A stretch of DNA of 33,521 nucleotides from Eggerthellaceae bacterium (GTDB taxonomy: Bacteria; Actinomycetota; Coriobacteriia; Coriobacteriales; Eggerthellaceae): NCBI GenBank assembly GCA_017460365.1, contig JAFUBE010000002.1, positions 1 to 33,521 of the forward strand, in the 5' to 3' direction. The notes beneath the pieces are model-generated. The model had not been told where the DNA came from and did not search any database. It saw only the letters and a list, made by a program, of their open reading frames with translations. Positions within the stretch are counted from its first letter, which is position 1; the number at the start of each line of letters is the position of its first letter. The position numbers and the translations under genes are program-made. Shown here piece after piece: positions 5,705 through 13,199 of the stretch.

Positions 5705-6046
5705 GTGAAATTAAGAATGAAGGAGCTGCGAGTCAGGATGGGATTGGGGCAGAAGGAGGTTGCCTCGGAGCTCGACATGCCCGTGCGACGGTACGGGAGC
5801 TACGAGCGCGGAGAGCGCACGCTTTCCCTCATCGACGCCGCGCGCATAGCCGACGTGTTCGAATGCACGCTCGACGAGCTGGCGGGCAGGGAGTGGCCGC
5901 CGGAGGGCCGCACGTCGGACGAGGCCCGGCTGGTTGACGCCTACCGGGAGTGCACGCCCCGCGAGAAGAGCTCGCTTCTGAACATGGCGCAGACGATGGC
6001 CGACGACGGCCAAGCGAAAAATGATCAGGTGGGAGGCGTAGCGTGA
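5705..6046 (+). CDS. short XRE-family repressor of the lysogeny switch
   Basis: A 113-residue protein. Residues ~1-58 are an XRE helix-turn-helix (QKEVASELDMPVRRYGSYER is the core, followed by TLSLIDAARIADVFECTLDE). The rest is a helical tail, perhaps for dimerisation. There is no S24 peptidase domain, so induction cannot be by the classical RecA-stimulated self-cleavage. GTG at 5705 follows AGGAGG; starts further upstream lack a site. It is divergent from Cro and upstream of the integrase, which marks it as the prophage repressor. Confidence 0.85.
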   Translation: MKLRMKELRVRMGLGQKEVASELDMPVRRYGSYERGERTLSLIDAARIADVFECTLDELAGREWPPEGRTSDEARLVDAYRECTPREKSSLLNMAQTMADDGQAKNDQVGGVA

Positions 6047-6114
6047 ACGTCGCGTTCAGCATAGAGGCGTTTCGTGATGCAGCGACGTCCGTCCATTGGT
6101 TCTGCGTGAAAGCG

Positions 6115-6144
6115 TTGACAAACTCGTCCGATATGAATTATTTT
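6115..6144 (+). promoter_or_regulatory. promoter for NYN gene and integrase
   Basis: TTGACA at 6115-6120 and TATTTT at 6139-6144 with 18 bases between, in a locally AT-rich stretch. The transcript would pass through the hairpin at 6190-6253 before reaching the NYN gene. Confidence 0.6.
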
Positions 6145-6189
6145 ACATATGTGACGAAACGACATTCCGCCGTTCCCGTCCACGTATCC

Positions 6190-6253
6190 GGCCCAGACGC
6201 CCAGCGCCGCCGCAAGATAAGCGGCTGCCTAGCGGTTCTGGGCCTTTGCTTTT
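6190..6253 (+). terminator. terminator or attenuator hairpin before the NYN gene
   Basis: GGCCCAGA (6190-6197) pairs with TCTGGGCC (6237-6244). An inner stem, GCCGC with GCGGC (6209-6213, 6221-6225), lies inside. TTTGCTTTT follows at once (6245-6253). The NYN ribosome binding site AGGAGG starts directly after the T-rich run. It may end the repressor transcript or regulate read-through into NYN and integrase. Confidence 0.65.
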
Positions 6254-6264
6254 AGGAGGTTGCA

Positions 6265-6936
6265 ATGGCCAAGACGGCAGTGCTTGTGGATGGAGGCTTC
6301 TATCGCAAGCGGGCGCAATGCCTATGGGGTGCGAAATCTCCGAAAAAACGTGCTCAAGAACTCAACGATTACGTATTCATGCACCTGGCGAAGAGGGACG
6401 GCGGGCAGGAGCGATTCCTGTACAGGGTTTTCTACTATGACTGCCCGCCCTTGAAGGACAAGCAGGTGTATCACCCGTTTCACGGCAAGACGATCGCATT
6501 TGGCTCCGACGAAACCTACAGGTGGGCTACCGAGTTCTTCGACCAGCTAAAGAGGATGCGCAAGTTTGCCCTGCGCTTCGGAAAACTCTCGGATTACGAC
6601 TTGGGCTACCGTCTCAACCCCAAAAAGGTCAACGCGCTCATGCGAGGAGAGATAGGCGTGGAACAGATTGTCGAGAGTGACTTCGCGCTGAGCATGAAGC
6701 AGAAAGGCGTGGATATGCGCCTAGGATTGGACATATCCTCTCTTGCGTACGAAGGCACTGTAGACCAGATCATCCTCATAGCAGGCGACAGCGACTTCGT
6801 TCCAGCCGCCAAGATGGCCAGGCGGAAGGGAATCGACTTCATACTGGACCCGATGGGGAACCACGTCCCCGACGATCTTCTGGAACACATAGACGGCATG
6901 GAGTCCATGATAGATGGTGACCCTGCGGTATGCTAA
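6265..6936 (+). CDS. NYN-domain (LabA/DUF88-like) putative ribonuclease
   Basis: A 223-residue protein with the PIN-like NYN fold. VDGGFY has the first acidic residue (Asp9), DMRLGLD gives Asp150 and Asp156, and LIAGDSDFVPAAKMARRKG supplies Asp175/Asp177 in the typical last active-site loop. Such proteins are metal-dependent RNA nucleases. AGGAGG precedes the ATG. It lies between repressor and integrase, where temperate phages carry genes expressed in the lysogen, and its base composition is less GC-rich than the structural genes. A role in host RNA control or superinfection exclusion is plausible but inferred. Confidence 0.85.
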   Translation: MAKTAVLVDGGFYRKRAQCLWGAKSPKKRAQELNDYVFMHLAKRDGGQERFLYRVFYYDCPPLKDKQVYHPFHGKTIAFGSDETYRWATEFFDQLKRMRKFALRFGKLSDYDLGYRLNPKKVNALMRGEIGVEQIVESDFALSMKQKGVDMRLGLDISSLAYEGTVDQIILIAGDSDFVPAAKMARRKGIDFILDPMGNHVPDDLLEHIDGMESMIDGDPAVC

Positions 6937-6952
6937 AGGTGGTCAGGAACCC

Positions 6953-8065
6953 ATGAGCATCAAAAAGAGAACCCTGCGGGACGGCACGACCGTCTGGGAC
7001 GTGTGCGAGTACACGGGCTTCACGCTCGACGGGAAGCGCGACCGGAAGACGGTAACGTGCTATTCCGAGAAGGCAGCGAAGGTGGAGCAGGCGAAGATCG
7101 TCGCCATGCGCGACGCCATGCGAGGCCGGTCCGGCAGGATGGATTTCGCGGCGTACGTGGAAGGCTGGTTCTGGCCGTCCAAGCGCGACCTGGCCCCCAG
7201 CACGAAAGACGGCTACAGGCGCGACCTCAAGCTTCGGCTGCTGCCAGCCTTCGGCAACATGGACATACGCGACATAGACCGGATGAGGATTCAGCGAATG
7301 GTGGACGGATGCGCCACCGAGAAGGTCGCCCGTAACGCCGTCGCCACCCTCAAGACCGTGCTCAACATGGCCAAGGGCGACGGGCTGATACTGTCCAACC
7401 CCGCCCAGGCCGCGTTCAGCTGGCCCGCGAAGGGGACGCGAAAGGCGAACCCGTTCGCGTTCACGACCTTCGCCGCCATGGGCCCGCTGTTCCGGGCGGT
7501 CGACGACTACGGGGACGAAGAGATCGAGAAGCTGGCCGTAACCGGCCTGCTCATGGGGCTGCGCCCCGAGGAAAGGTACGGGCTCGACTGGAACGACGTG
7601 GACTTCGCGAACCACGTCGTCCACGTGCACCAGGCCTACACCGCCGCTTCGGCGGAGTCGGGGGGAACGGTCCTCCGGAAGACCAAGACGGACCTGTCGA
7701 CCAGGGACGTGCCCATGCCGCCCAACGCGGAGAAGCGGCTCAAGAGGATGCGGCGCAAGGACGGGGCCCTGGCCGTGGGCGCGTTCCTGCCGGGCGGGCG
7801 GGTCGCAAGGACCAACCCGTCGGTGGCCAGAAGGCACTGGGAGAAGTTCATGGACTGGTGCGAGAGCAACGACCGGGGCGTGCCGCGCATCACGCTCGAG
7901 AACCTAAGGCACAGCTTCGCAACAAGCTACCTCCATGCAGGGGGCAACGTGGAGGACCTGTCCAGGATCCTCGGACACAGCGACATCAACACCACCTACA
8001 GGCGCTACGTGAGGCCGGGCTTCGACGACCTGCGCGCGGGCATGGAAGTCGTGTCCGCCGGATAG
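6953..8065 (+). CDS. int: tyrosine integrase adjacent to attP
   Basis: A 370-residue integrase. Residues ~1-55 look like an arm-binding domain, ~62-155 the SAM-like core-binding domain, ~175-365 the catalytic domain. Catalytic residues: Arg204 (GLRPEERYGLDW), Lys245 region (RKTKTDLSTRDVPM), Arg319 in ENLRHSFAT, His342 (LGHSD) and Tyr352 (TTYRRYV). The first His of the usual HxxR box is Glu316 here, which is unusual. I prefer the ATG at 6953 to the GTG at 6914, which lies inside the NYN gene. A terminator and attP follow immediately. It should integrate the phage into a tRNA-Ser gene. Confidence 0.93.
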   Translation: MSIKKRTLRDGTTVWDVCEYTGFTLDGKRDRKTVTCYSEKAAKVEQAKIVAMRDAMRGRSGRMDFAAYVEGWFWPSKRDLAPSTKDGYRRDLKLRLLPAFGNMDIRDIDRMRIQRMVDGCATEKVARNAVATLKTVLNMAKGDGLILSNPAQAAFSWPAKGTRKANPFAFTTFAAMGPLFRAVDDYGDEEIEKLAVTGLLMGLRPEERYGLDWNDVDFANHVVHVHQAYTAASAESGGTVLRKTKTDLSTRDVPMPPNAEKRLKRMRRKDGALAVGAFLPGGRVARTNPSVARRHWEKFMDWCESNDRGVPRITLENLRHSFATSYLHAGGNVEDLSRILGHSDINTTYRRYVRPGFDDLRAGMEVVSAG

Positions 8066-8179
8066 CCCAGGCCGCCCTGGCGGGCCAGGATTCCGTTTTA
8101 TGCAGGTTTATGGAGAAATATGCAACATATGACGAACAGATGAGTTGATGTTTTCCCTGTTCAGATAGGTAGCCCTGAA

Positions 8180-8205
8180 GGGTTCGAATCCCCAGCTCTC
8201 CGCCA
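8180..8205 (+). other. tRNA-Ser 3' end, attP core
   Basis: GGGTTCGAATCCCCA is a T-loop with its 3' stem strand, followed by GCTCTCC (acceptor 3' strand), G and CCA. The acceptor implies a 5' end GGAGAGC, typical of tRNA-Ser. The bases left of 8180 do not pair as a T-stem (AAGGG against CCCCA), so no intact tRNA is present. It is the duplicated 3' end carried by the phage for integration. Confidence 0.8.
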
Positions 8206-8210
8206 GGACG

Positions 8211-8255
8211 TTTTTACCGCCTGACCAACGTTTTCCCAGGTCAGGCGGTATTTTT
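8211..8255 (+). terminator. strong terminator after the tRNA 3' end
   Basis: ACCGCCTGACC (8216-8226) and GGTCAGGCGGT (8239-8249) form a perfect 11-bp stem followed by ATTTTTAT on the plus strand. It ends the integrase transcript, and after integration it would supply a terminator to the reconstituted tRNA-Ser gene. On the minus strand A residues follow the stem, so it is not bidirectional. Confidence 0.85.
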
Positions 8256-8437
8256 ATCAGATTTCAAAAATGCATAAAACGGGGCCGAAACTGCATAAAA
8301 CGGCATATTTCGGCATATTTCGGCATGGGTTTAACAGATGATTAACAGATAAACGGTGCCTTTTCGGATGGTTCTTCAAGGCCGAAAACCGCCCGGCTTG
8401 CGCACCGCCCAAGGGAAGCGGAAAACGTGGCCGAGGA

Positions 8438-8623
8438 TTAATTCTCGTCCGGTTTCTCCGTCTTACCGCCCGAAGAGCGCCCCATGGCGTTGCCGAAAAC
8501 CGCCTGGGCGGCTTCGGGGTCGAGCCGTTTGCGTTCCGTCTCGGGAAGCTCTCCCTCGCCCAGGACGGCGACGGCGTCTTCGAGGCTCATCGGCTCCAGG
8601 TGCTCCAGGATTTCGAGCTCCAT
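8438..8623 (-). CDS. small acidic protein after endolysin
   Basis: A 61-residue protein starting MELEILEHLEPMSLEDAVAV, acidic and helical at the start and polar at the end (SSGGKTEKPDEN). Its ATG directly follows the TAG of the endolysin gene, so it is translated from the same message. It is the last gene of the late operon. No family recognised. Confidence 0.6.
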   Translation of the reverse strand: MELEILEHLEPMSLEDAVAVLGEGELPETERKRLDPEAAQAVFGNAMGRSSGGKTEKPDEN

Positions 8624-9436
8624 CTAGCCCACCACCTTGTACTCGTCGGCTAGCGCGCCCGAACGCGCGTTGCGGATTTCAAACGCCTGCGCGAGCCTTG
8701 CCGCCCAGGGAGCCTTCTTGGTGCCGAGCTTGAAGCAGGGGATGTCCCTGCCGGTCGCGGTCTTGTAAACATGCTGGATGGCCTTCATCTGGTCGGGATG
8801 GGCGAGGCGGTGGATCACCGACCCGTCGAAGTACCACATCTCCGACCGCTCGTCGGGCTGGCACAGGAATGCGAATGGTAGCACGTCGTCCTCCTTCTGT
8901 TGGTTGTCCGTCGCGGCGGGCGCTGCAGCCCCGTCCGCCTTTCCGTTGTAGTGCAGGATCCCGTCCCACGGGTAGTCGTAGTAGGCGTGCGCGTAGGCCT
9001 CGTATCCGCTCTGGTCGCCGCGCCTGTTCCCGTAGGCTCCCACGTCGCCCCAGCAGAACTCGGTGAGAACGTCGGGCTCCTGCGTGAAGCACATGGCCAC
9101 ATGGTGCTCCTCGCACAGGTACAGGTCGCCCGGCTCGGCCAGGAAGCTCATCGGCTTCCACTCGAACAGACCAGACGCCGTGAACACGGAGCGCATGTTC
9201 CCGGTGAACGTGGCCGCGTCGAGAACGCCTTCGAACGGGGTTCCGATAATCGCCTTGCGCCAAGCGGTGATAGCCGAGCTGGAGCAGTCGTAGTCGCCGA
9301 CGCTCATGGAGAAGGTGTGCCCCAGGACCGTCCACGTCTCTCCGTCCGCGCCGAACCGCTCCTCCCAGCTGTACCCGAAGCGGTCGTCGTCAACCATACG
9401 GCGGTGGATGGCGGCGGCCAGCAATCCCCTATTCAT
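8624..9436 (-). CDS. endolysin, NlpC/P60-like amidase/peptidase
   Basis: A 270-residue cell-wall hydrolase. GDYDCSSSA provides the nucleophile (Cys51) and HHVAMCF the catalytic His (111/112), the Cys/His layout of NlpC/P60- and CHAP-type enzymes. After ~165 residues comes an Ala/Gly/Pro-rich linker (GKADGAAAPAATDNQQ), then a C-terminal region (~185-270; FLCQPDERSEMWYFDG) that probably binds the cell wall. There is no signal peptide, so release depends on the holin. It overlaps the holin gene by eight bases. The exact bond cleaved cannot be read from the sequence. Confidence 0.85.
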   Translation of the reverse strand: MNRGLLAAAIHRRMVDDDRFGYSWEERFGADGETWTVLGHTFSMSVGDYDCSSSAITAWRKAIIGTPFEGVLDAATFTGNMRSVFTASGLFEWKPMSFLAEPGDLYLCEEHHVAMCFTQEPDVLTEFCWGDVGAYGNRRGDQSGYEAYAHAYYDYPWDGILHYNGKADGAAAPAATDNQQKEDDVLPFAFLCQPDERSEMWYFDGSVIHRLAHPDQMKAIQHVYKTATGRDIPCFKLGTKKAPWAARLAQAFEIRNARSGALADEYKVVG

Positions 9437-9710
9437 CGCCCCTCCTGGCGTGCCTGCCCTCGGCGTCGCTGTAGATGGCGACGATGTTCATGCCGTCGTC
9501 GACCTCCGGCAGGCCGGTTGCTATGGACGTGGCGATCGATGCCACCGCAGCCCCTGCGGAGACCGACAGCGCAAGCACCCAGTTGACCTCGCCCAGGGCG
9601 AACCCGCTGGCGGGCAGCGCCGCCGCGAACACCTGGAAGAAGCTCCGGAGCGCCCTGATGGCCACGGCCTCCATGAAGTCCGCTATCCTTGATTTCGTGA
9701 TTCGAGTCAC
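9429..9710 (-). CDS. holin
   Basis: A 93-residue membrane protein resembling small r1t-type holins. It has a basic N-terminus with an amphipathic/hydrophobic segment (ALRSFFQVFAAALPASGFAL), a second hydrophobic segment (WVLALSVSAGAAVASIATS) and a charged, soluble tail (SDAEGRHARRGDE). It forms the membrane hole that lets the endolysin out. The GTG at 9710 overlaps the TGA of the upstream gene as GTGA. Position directly before the endolysin supports the call. Confidence 0.8.
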   Translation of the reverse strand: MTRITKSRIADFMEAVAIRALRSFFQVFAAALPASGFALGEVNWVLALSVSAGAAVASIATSIATGLPEVDDGMNIVAIYSDAEGRHARRGDE

Positions 9711-9964
9711 TTCGTTCCCCCTATCTTAATCTCCTCGAGTCTTTCGATCCTGGTTCTCTGCTCATCAATCCTGTTGAACGCGGTAAGCAGATCGCGCTCC
9801 ATCTTGTAGGTGCGCTCAACCACCTGGTTGTGCTTCTCCACGTCTTCCCGCAGGTTCTTTATCTCGGTCTCCAGCACGGCGAGCTGGCGGCTCATGGTGG
9901 CGTAGACCCCGATAAGTGTGATCGCCGCAGTGAGCACCGGGCCCACGAAAGGTTGGAAGTCCAT
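9707..9964 (-). CDS. membrane-anchored coiled-coil lysis-module protein
   Basis: An 85-residue protein with one N-terminal transmembrane segment (PFVGPVLTAAITLIGVYAT) and a long charged coiled coil (LETEIKNLREDVEKHNQVVE onward, ending EQRTRIERLEEIKIGG). The ATG at 9964 follows AGAGGGGG. It could be a second holin, a holin regulator or a XhlA-like partner, although XhlA usually has the membrane segment at the other end. Its place between the tail fibre and holin genes supports a lysis role. Confidence 0.7.
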   Translation of the reverse strand: MDFQPFVGPVLTAAITLIGVYATMSRQLAVLETEIKNLREDVEKHNQVVERTYKMERDLLTAFNRIDEQRTRIERLEEIKIGGTK

Positions 9965-9982
9965 GCACGTCACCCCCTCTCG

Positions 9983-11221
9983 CTAACCCGCCGCATAATC
10001 GATGCTCGCCTGTAGACCCGCAAGCACTACCGGATCGCCGTTGTCTCCGACCGCCGTGTCAAGCGCCACCACAACGCAGGGTGCCCAGGTCCCGTACATC
10101 GCCCCAGGGGGAACTGCCACGCTTGCCACAGTCGCGTTGGCGGTGAACCTGCTCACGAGGTTGACCACCGCCACCGTCGTGCTCGAGCCGAGCGACACGT
10201 CCTGGGGCAGGCCAGGGCAGTCGATTGTGGCTAGGACCTGCTTGCCGTTGCCCGACGCAACCCTTCCAAGGAGAGTCGAGCCCGTCAGGCTCCTGGTCCC
10301 CGATCCACCCGCCGTGCCGCCCGAACCCAAGGGATGCGCAACCTTCTGGAAGGCCCCGTCGACGAACATGAACACGTCGCTCGACGACACGAAGTTGAAG
10401 TAGTTCGCGCCGCTCGACTGGTTTCCCAGCCTGCCGATGGGGATGTAGGCCTTTCCGTCGGCCACCGTCGGTGGGGATGCGGTCACCACAGGCGAGGCGA
10501 TGGTGAACGTGGATCCCGACAGCGTGCCGACCAGGTACACGCAGGCGTTCTTCGCGCCGGTAAACGACGGGTAGCACGTCGCGAGGTTGCGGTCGTAGGT
10601 CTGCTGCCACAGGTTCGCGTAGTTCGTGGCCCCGTTGGCGATGGCGGCGTTCGCCCAGAGGACGGGGTACGCCATGTCGAACGACACGCCGTCTGCGGCG
10701 GACGCGTAGCCCGACGCGTCGCCCACGATGATCGAGGCGTTAGCGATCGCGCTCCTGGCGACGATGGTGTTGTAGAACTGGACGTAGCGCCCGATCGTGT
10801 TGTCGTTGGTGTTGTAGTTCGCGTCGGCCCACCATCCCTTCGCGATGGTCGTGAAGGTCTGCTTCGCGACGTTGGTGCACACCTGCACGTTCTCGCGGTA
10901 GGTGAAATGGATTGCAGAACCCATCGCGTAGTGGGTGCCAAGGCGCGTGGTTCCCTGGTAGTAGCAGGGGATCGCGCCGGTCGTGCCGCCCCCCGCCAGC
11001 GTCAGGTTCAACGTGACGTTCGAGGCGCCGGTGACGGGCAGCCAGTACGTTATCTGCTGCCCGTCGGCGAGCGACGCAAGCTCCGGGCAGTTTCCCGTCC
11101 ACGTGGCAGTGGCCGCAGTGGTTGCCTGGGTGCCCACGACGAAGGGCACGATGGCTTCGTCGCGGGCCTTGATCTTGGCCCACAGCCGCGCGAGCCCCGT
11201 CGAGTCGAGTAGATATCCCAT
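9983..11221 (-). CDS. tail fibre / candidate receptor-binding protein
   Basis: A 412-residue protein. It opens with MGYLLDSTGLARLWAKIKAR, the short anchor motif common at the start of phage tail-tip fibres. The body is rich in Gly, Ser, Thr and Ala with many beta-strand-like stretches, and the C-terminus (~320-412) has a compact beta pattern (PPGAMYGTWAPCVVVALD). It is the last structural gene before lysis, the usual place of receptor-binding proteins. The receptor cannot be inferred. Confidence 0.75.
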   Translation of the reverse strand: MGYLLDSTGLARLWAKIKARDEAIVPFVVGTQATTAATATWTGNCPELASLADGQQITYWLPVTGASNVTLNLTLAGGGTTGAIPCYYQGTTRLGTHYAMGSAIHFTYRENVQVCTNVAKQTFTTIAKGWWADANYNTNDNTIGRYVQFYNTIVARSAIANASIIVGDASGYASAADGVSFDMAYPVLWANAAIANGATNYANLWQQTYDRNLATCYPSFTGAKNACVYLVGTLSGSTFTIASPVVTASPPTVADGKAYIPIGRLGNQSSGANYFNFVSSSDVFMFVDGAFQKVAHPLGSGGTAGGSGTRSLTGSTLLGRVASGNGKQVLATIDCPGLPQDVSLGSSTTVAVVNLVSRFTANATVASVAVPPGAMYGTWAPCVVVALDTAVGDNGDPVVLAGLQASIDYAAG

Positions 11222-11230
11222 GTTTCCTCC

Positions 11231-13198
11231 CTACACGCAGATCGCGTCTATCTCGGCGCTGGACATGGCCCACACGGGCACGAAGACGTCGTAGAGGTAG
11301 TCGACATCGGTCATGTCCTGCTCGATGAGGGAGTGGACCCTGCTCTCCGAGACTCCTCCGCCGCCTCCGCCGCCCAGCGAGGTCACGTCCACGCCGTTAA
11401 CGGTGCCGCACTCGATGTTGCCGGACCGGTCGACCGTGAGCACGTTGGCGCGGTTCAGGTTGTCCATGCCTCTGCCGATGATCAGCAGATACTTACCGCT
11501 AGGGTCTTCCTCGTTGTACTCCCCTAGCACATACTGGCCGCTCGACGCCGCCACCGTGCCGCGCCCACCTGCGAAGGAGGCATCCCCCTTGGCATCCGTG
11601 GCCCAACCCGCCGCATGGGCGGCGAACCCGGTCGCGGCGGTTCTGTAGCCCTCCGCGTGGGAGGCCCTGCCCGACGCCTCGGTGTCCCACCCCTCGGCTA
11701 GGCTCAATCCGCCCACCTGGGACCCGTCCCGCCGCGTCCCGAGCGTGGCGGCCATGGAGGGGGCCTGGGTCGTGTACGAGATGGCCACCACCGCGCCCAA
11801 GCCGGGCGGGCTGGGAAGCTCGAACAACAGGCCAGGGTTGGTGTTGCCGTCTACCGGCCAGTACGTCGAGGCTGTCACGCCGTCCTGCTCGACGCTGTCC
11901 ACGGTGACGGAGCCGAGTTCGTACACTGGGGTGCGTACGATGAAGTGGTAATTCGAGCCGTCGCCGACGAAGTACTCGGTCATGTGCGCGAAGCCGGAGG
12001 CGTCTCGCAGGTCCTGGAACCGCATGCTTTCGGCCCCGTCGCTGGACACCATCGCCAACGACCTGTAATCCATGTCCAAATGCGCCCTGTCCGACCTGCC
12101 TATCCGCGCGCTCTCTCCGAAGCTCGCGATCGAGGCCCCTGCGGTCGGCGTGCCGTAGCTCCAGGCGACTTCGGTCACGTCGAAGCTGCCGTCGGCGTTC
12201 ACCAGGGCCCCGACCGAGTTGCCCGTCTTGCACACGAGCACGCCATCCTCATAAGGCCTCACGAGGGTCTTCAGCTCGCCGAGCGACTGGTCGACGTAGG
12301 GCTTGTACGGGCCCGTGTACTCGCCATCGTAGAGGCTCACGCGGAAGTCGTATTCCGCCGTTACGCCCGCGCTCGCGTCGACCACGAGCGGAAGCGAGGT
12401 TGGCCTTCCCTTGTCGTTGACGAGGTGGGTCGACTCCGGTGTCTCGGAGATCTTGACGAACCGCTTCGCGTAGACCCCCTCGGTTCCAGGCGGGAAGTCG
12501 TTGTAGACGTTCGCGCTGGAACTCGACCCCTTGCCCTCAAGGTTTTTCTTGATATGTCCGCCCCAGAACTGGCACGAGGCGGTGCCGTTCTGGACGACGT
12601 ACATCGTGTTCGACCCCGTTGACGAGTTGTTCCGGAACTCGAACAGCACGGTGTAGTCCGCGCCGGGTTCTACCGACGAGGATGCAGGCAGGCCGAAGTC
12701 GCACCGTCGGACTGCCGTGGCGGTGTTCACCAGCTTCACGTGAACCCAGCCGTCTTCGAGCTGGGTGAACGTGCACATCACATTGCCGTTTCCTTCCTTG
12801 AACGAGAGGGCGCCACCCGCCTCGACGGGAGACGCCGAGAAGCCCGCTATGAGGTTCGGCCTGCCCGCAGCGTCGGCGGTGGCCTGGGCCGCGTTGGCGG
12901 TCGACAGGGCGGACACCGCGCGGTTGTACGCGAGCTTGGCGGCCTCGAACGACGCCGACAGGCTCACCTCGCCGTACTCGAACGATCCGTCTTTGAAGTA
13001 GCTGCCGATGCAGGTGTACAGGTAGAGGGTGCTGCCCTCGGTGTAGCCAGGCTCGGTGGTCTGCCAGGGGCTCGCGGGCGTGGCGACGGTCGGCTTGGCT
13101 GGCTTGGTGGCGCTCGTCGACAGCTGGTAGTAGGTGGTTATGTGGTCGATGTCGGTCAGGTCGGTAACCGTGACCTGGTCGCGTGCCTTGACAGCCAT
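11231..13198 (-). CDS. large tail fibre with YadA-like head repeats
   Basis: A 655-residue tail protein. Residues ~1-110 share an anchor (ARDQVTVTDL) with the next gene upstream. The middle resembles carbohydrate-binding beta domains. Near residues ~525-570 the run ASHAEGYRTAATGFAAHAAG and its continuation (ATDAKGDASFAGG) have the 14-residue periodicity of YadA-type trimeric adhesin heads. A poly-Gly stretch (GGGGGGGV) and a C-terminal domain follow. The ATG at 13198 has GGAGGG upstream. It is probably a trimeric host-contact fibre. Confidence 0.75.
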   Translation of the reverse strand: MAVKARDQVTVTDLTDIDHITTYYQLSTSATKPAKPTVATPASPWQTTEPGYTEGSTLYLYTCIGSYFKDGSFEYGEVSLSASFEAAKLAYNRAVSALSTANAAQATADAAGRPNLIAGFSASPVEAGGALSFKEGNGNVMCTFTQLEDGWVHVKLVNTATAVRRCDFGLPASSSVEPGADYTVLFEFRNNSSTGSNTMYVVQNGTASCQFWGGHIKKNLEGKGSSSSANVYNDFPPGTEGVYAKRFVKISETPESTHLVNDKGRPTSLPLVVDASAGVTAEYDFRVSLYDGEYTGPYKPYVDQSLGELKTLVRPYEDGVLVCKTGNSVGALVNADGSFDVTEVAWSYGTPTAGASIASFGESARIGRSDRAHLDMDYRSLAMVSSDGAESMRFQDLRDASGFAHMTEYFVGDGSNYHFIVRTPVYELGSVTVDSVEQDGVTASTYWPVDGNTNPGLLFELPSPPGLGAVVAISYTTQAPSMAATLGTRRDGSQVGGLSLAEGWDTEASGRASHAEGYRTAATGFAAHAAGWATDAKGDASFAGGRGTVAASSGQYVLGEYNEEDPSGKYLLIIGRGMDNLNRANVLTVDRSGNIECGTVNGVDVTSLGGGGGGGVSESRVHSLIEQDMTDVDYLYDVFVPVWAMSSAEIDAICV

Positions 13199-13199
13199 C

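Larger units (their letters stand above)
8090..8352. other. attP region with integrase arm-type repeats
   Basis: The 3' end of a serine tRNA (to 8205) is the likely core. Around it are repeats expected of arm sites: TGCATAAAAC at 8095-8104 (minus strand), 8271-8280 and 8292-8301 (plus, 21 bases apart); CGGCATATTT in tandem at 8301-8320 with a partial third copy; TTAACAGAT at 8331-8339 and 8342-8350. The integrase ends at 8065. Everything from 8066 to the lysis gene stop at 8438 is non-coding. The 85 bases after 8352 contain only weak hairpins. Confidence 0.75.

Noticed and set aside
6043-6255. 70-codon frame after the repressor with a GTGA overlap
   Set aside because: The overlap is suggestive, but the sequence is better explained as promoter plus hairpin and T-run, and the protein has no recognisable character. 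I cannot fully exclude it.
8165-8205. Complete tRNA gene
   Set aside because: Only the T-loop, 3' T-stem strand and acceptor end are present; the left side does not pair.
8211-8255. Bidirectional terminator
   Set aside because: T-run follows the stem only on the plus strand; on the minus strand A's follow.
8301-8350. Short repeats as a CRISPR array
   Set aside because: Units of 10-11 bases in direct tandem without spacers; they are att-arm-like repeats.
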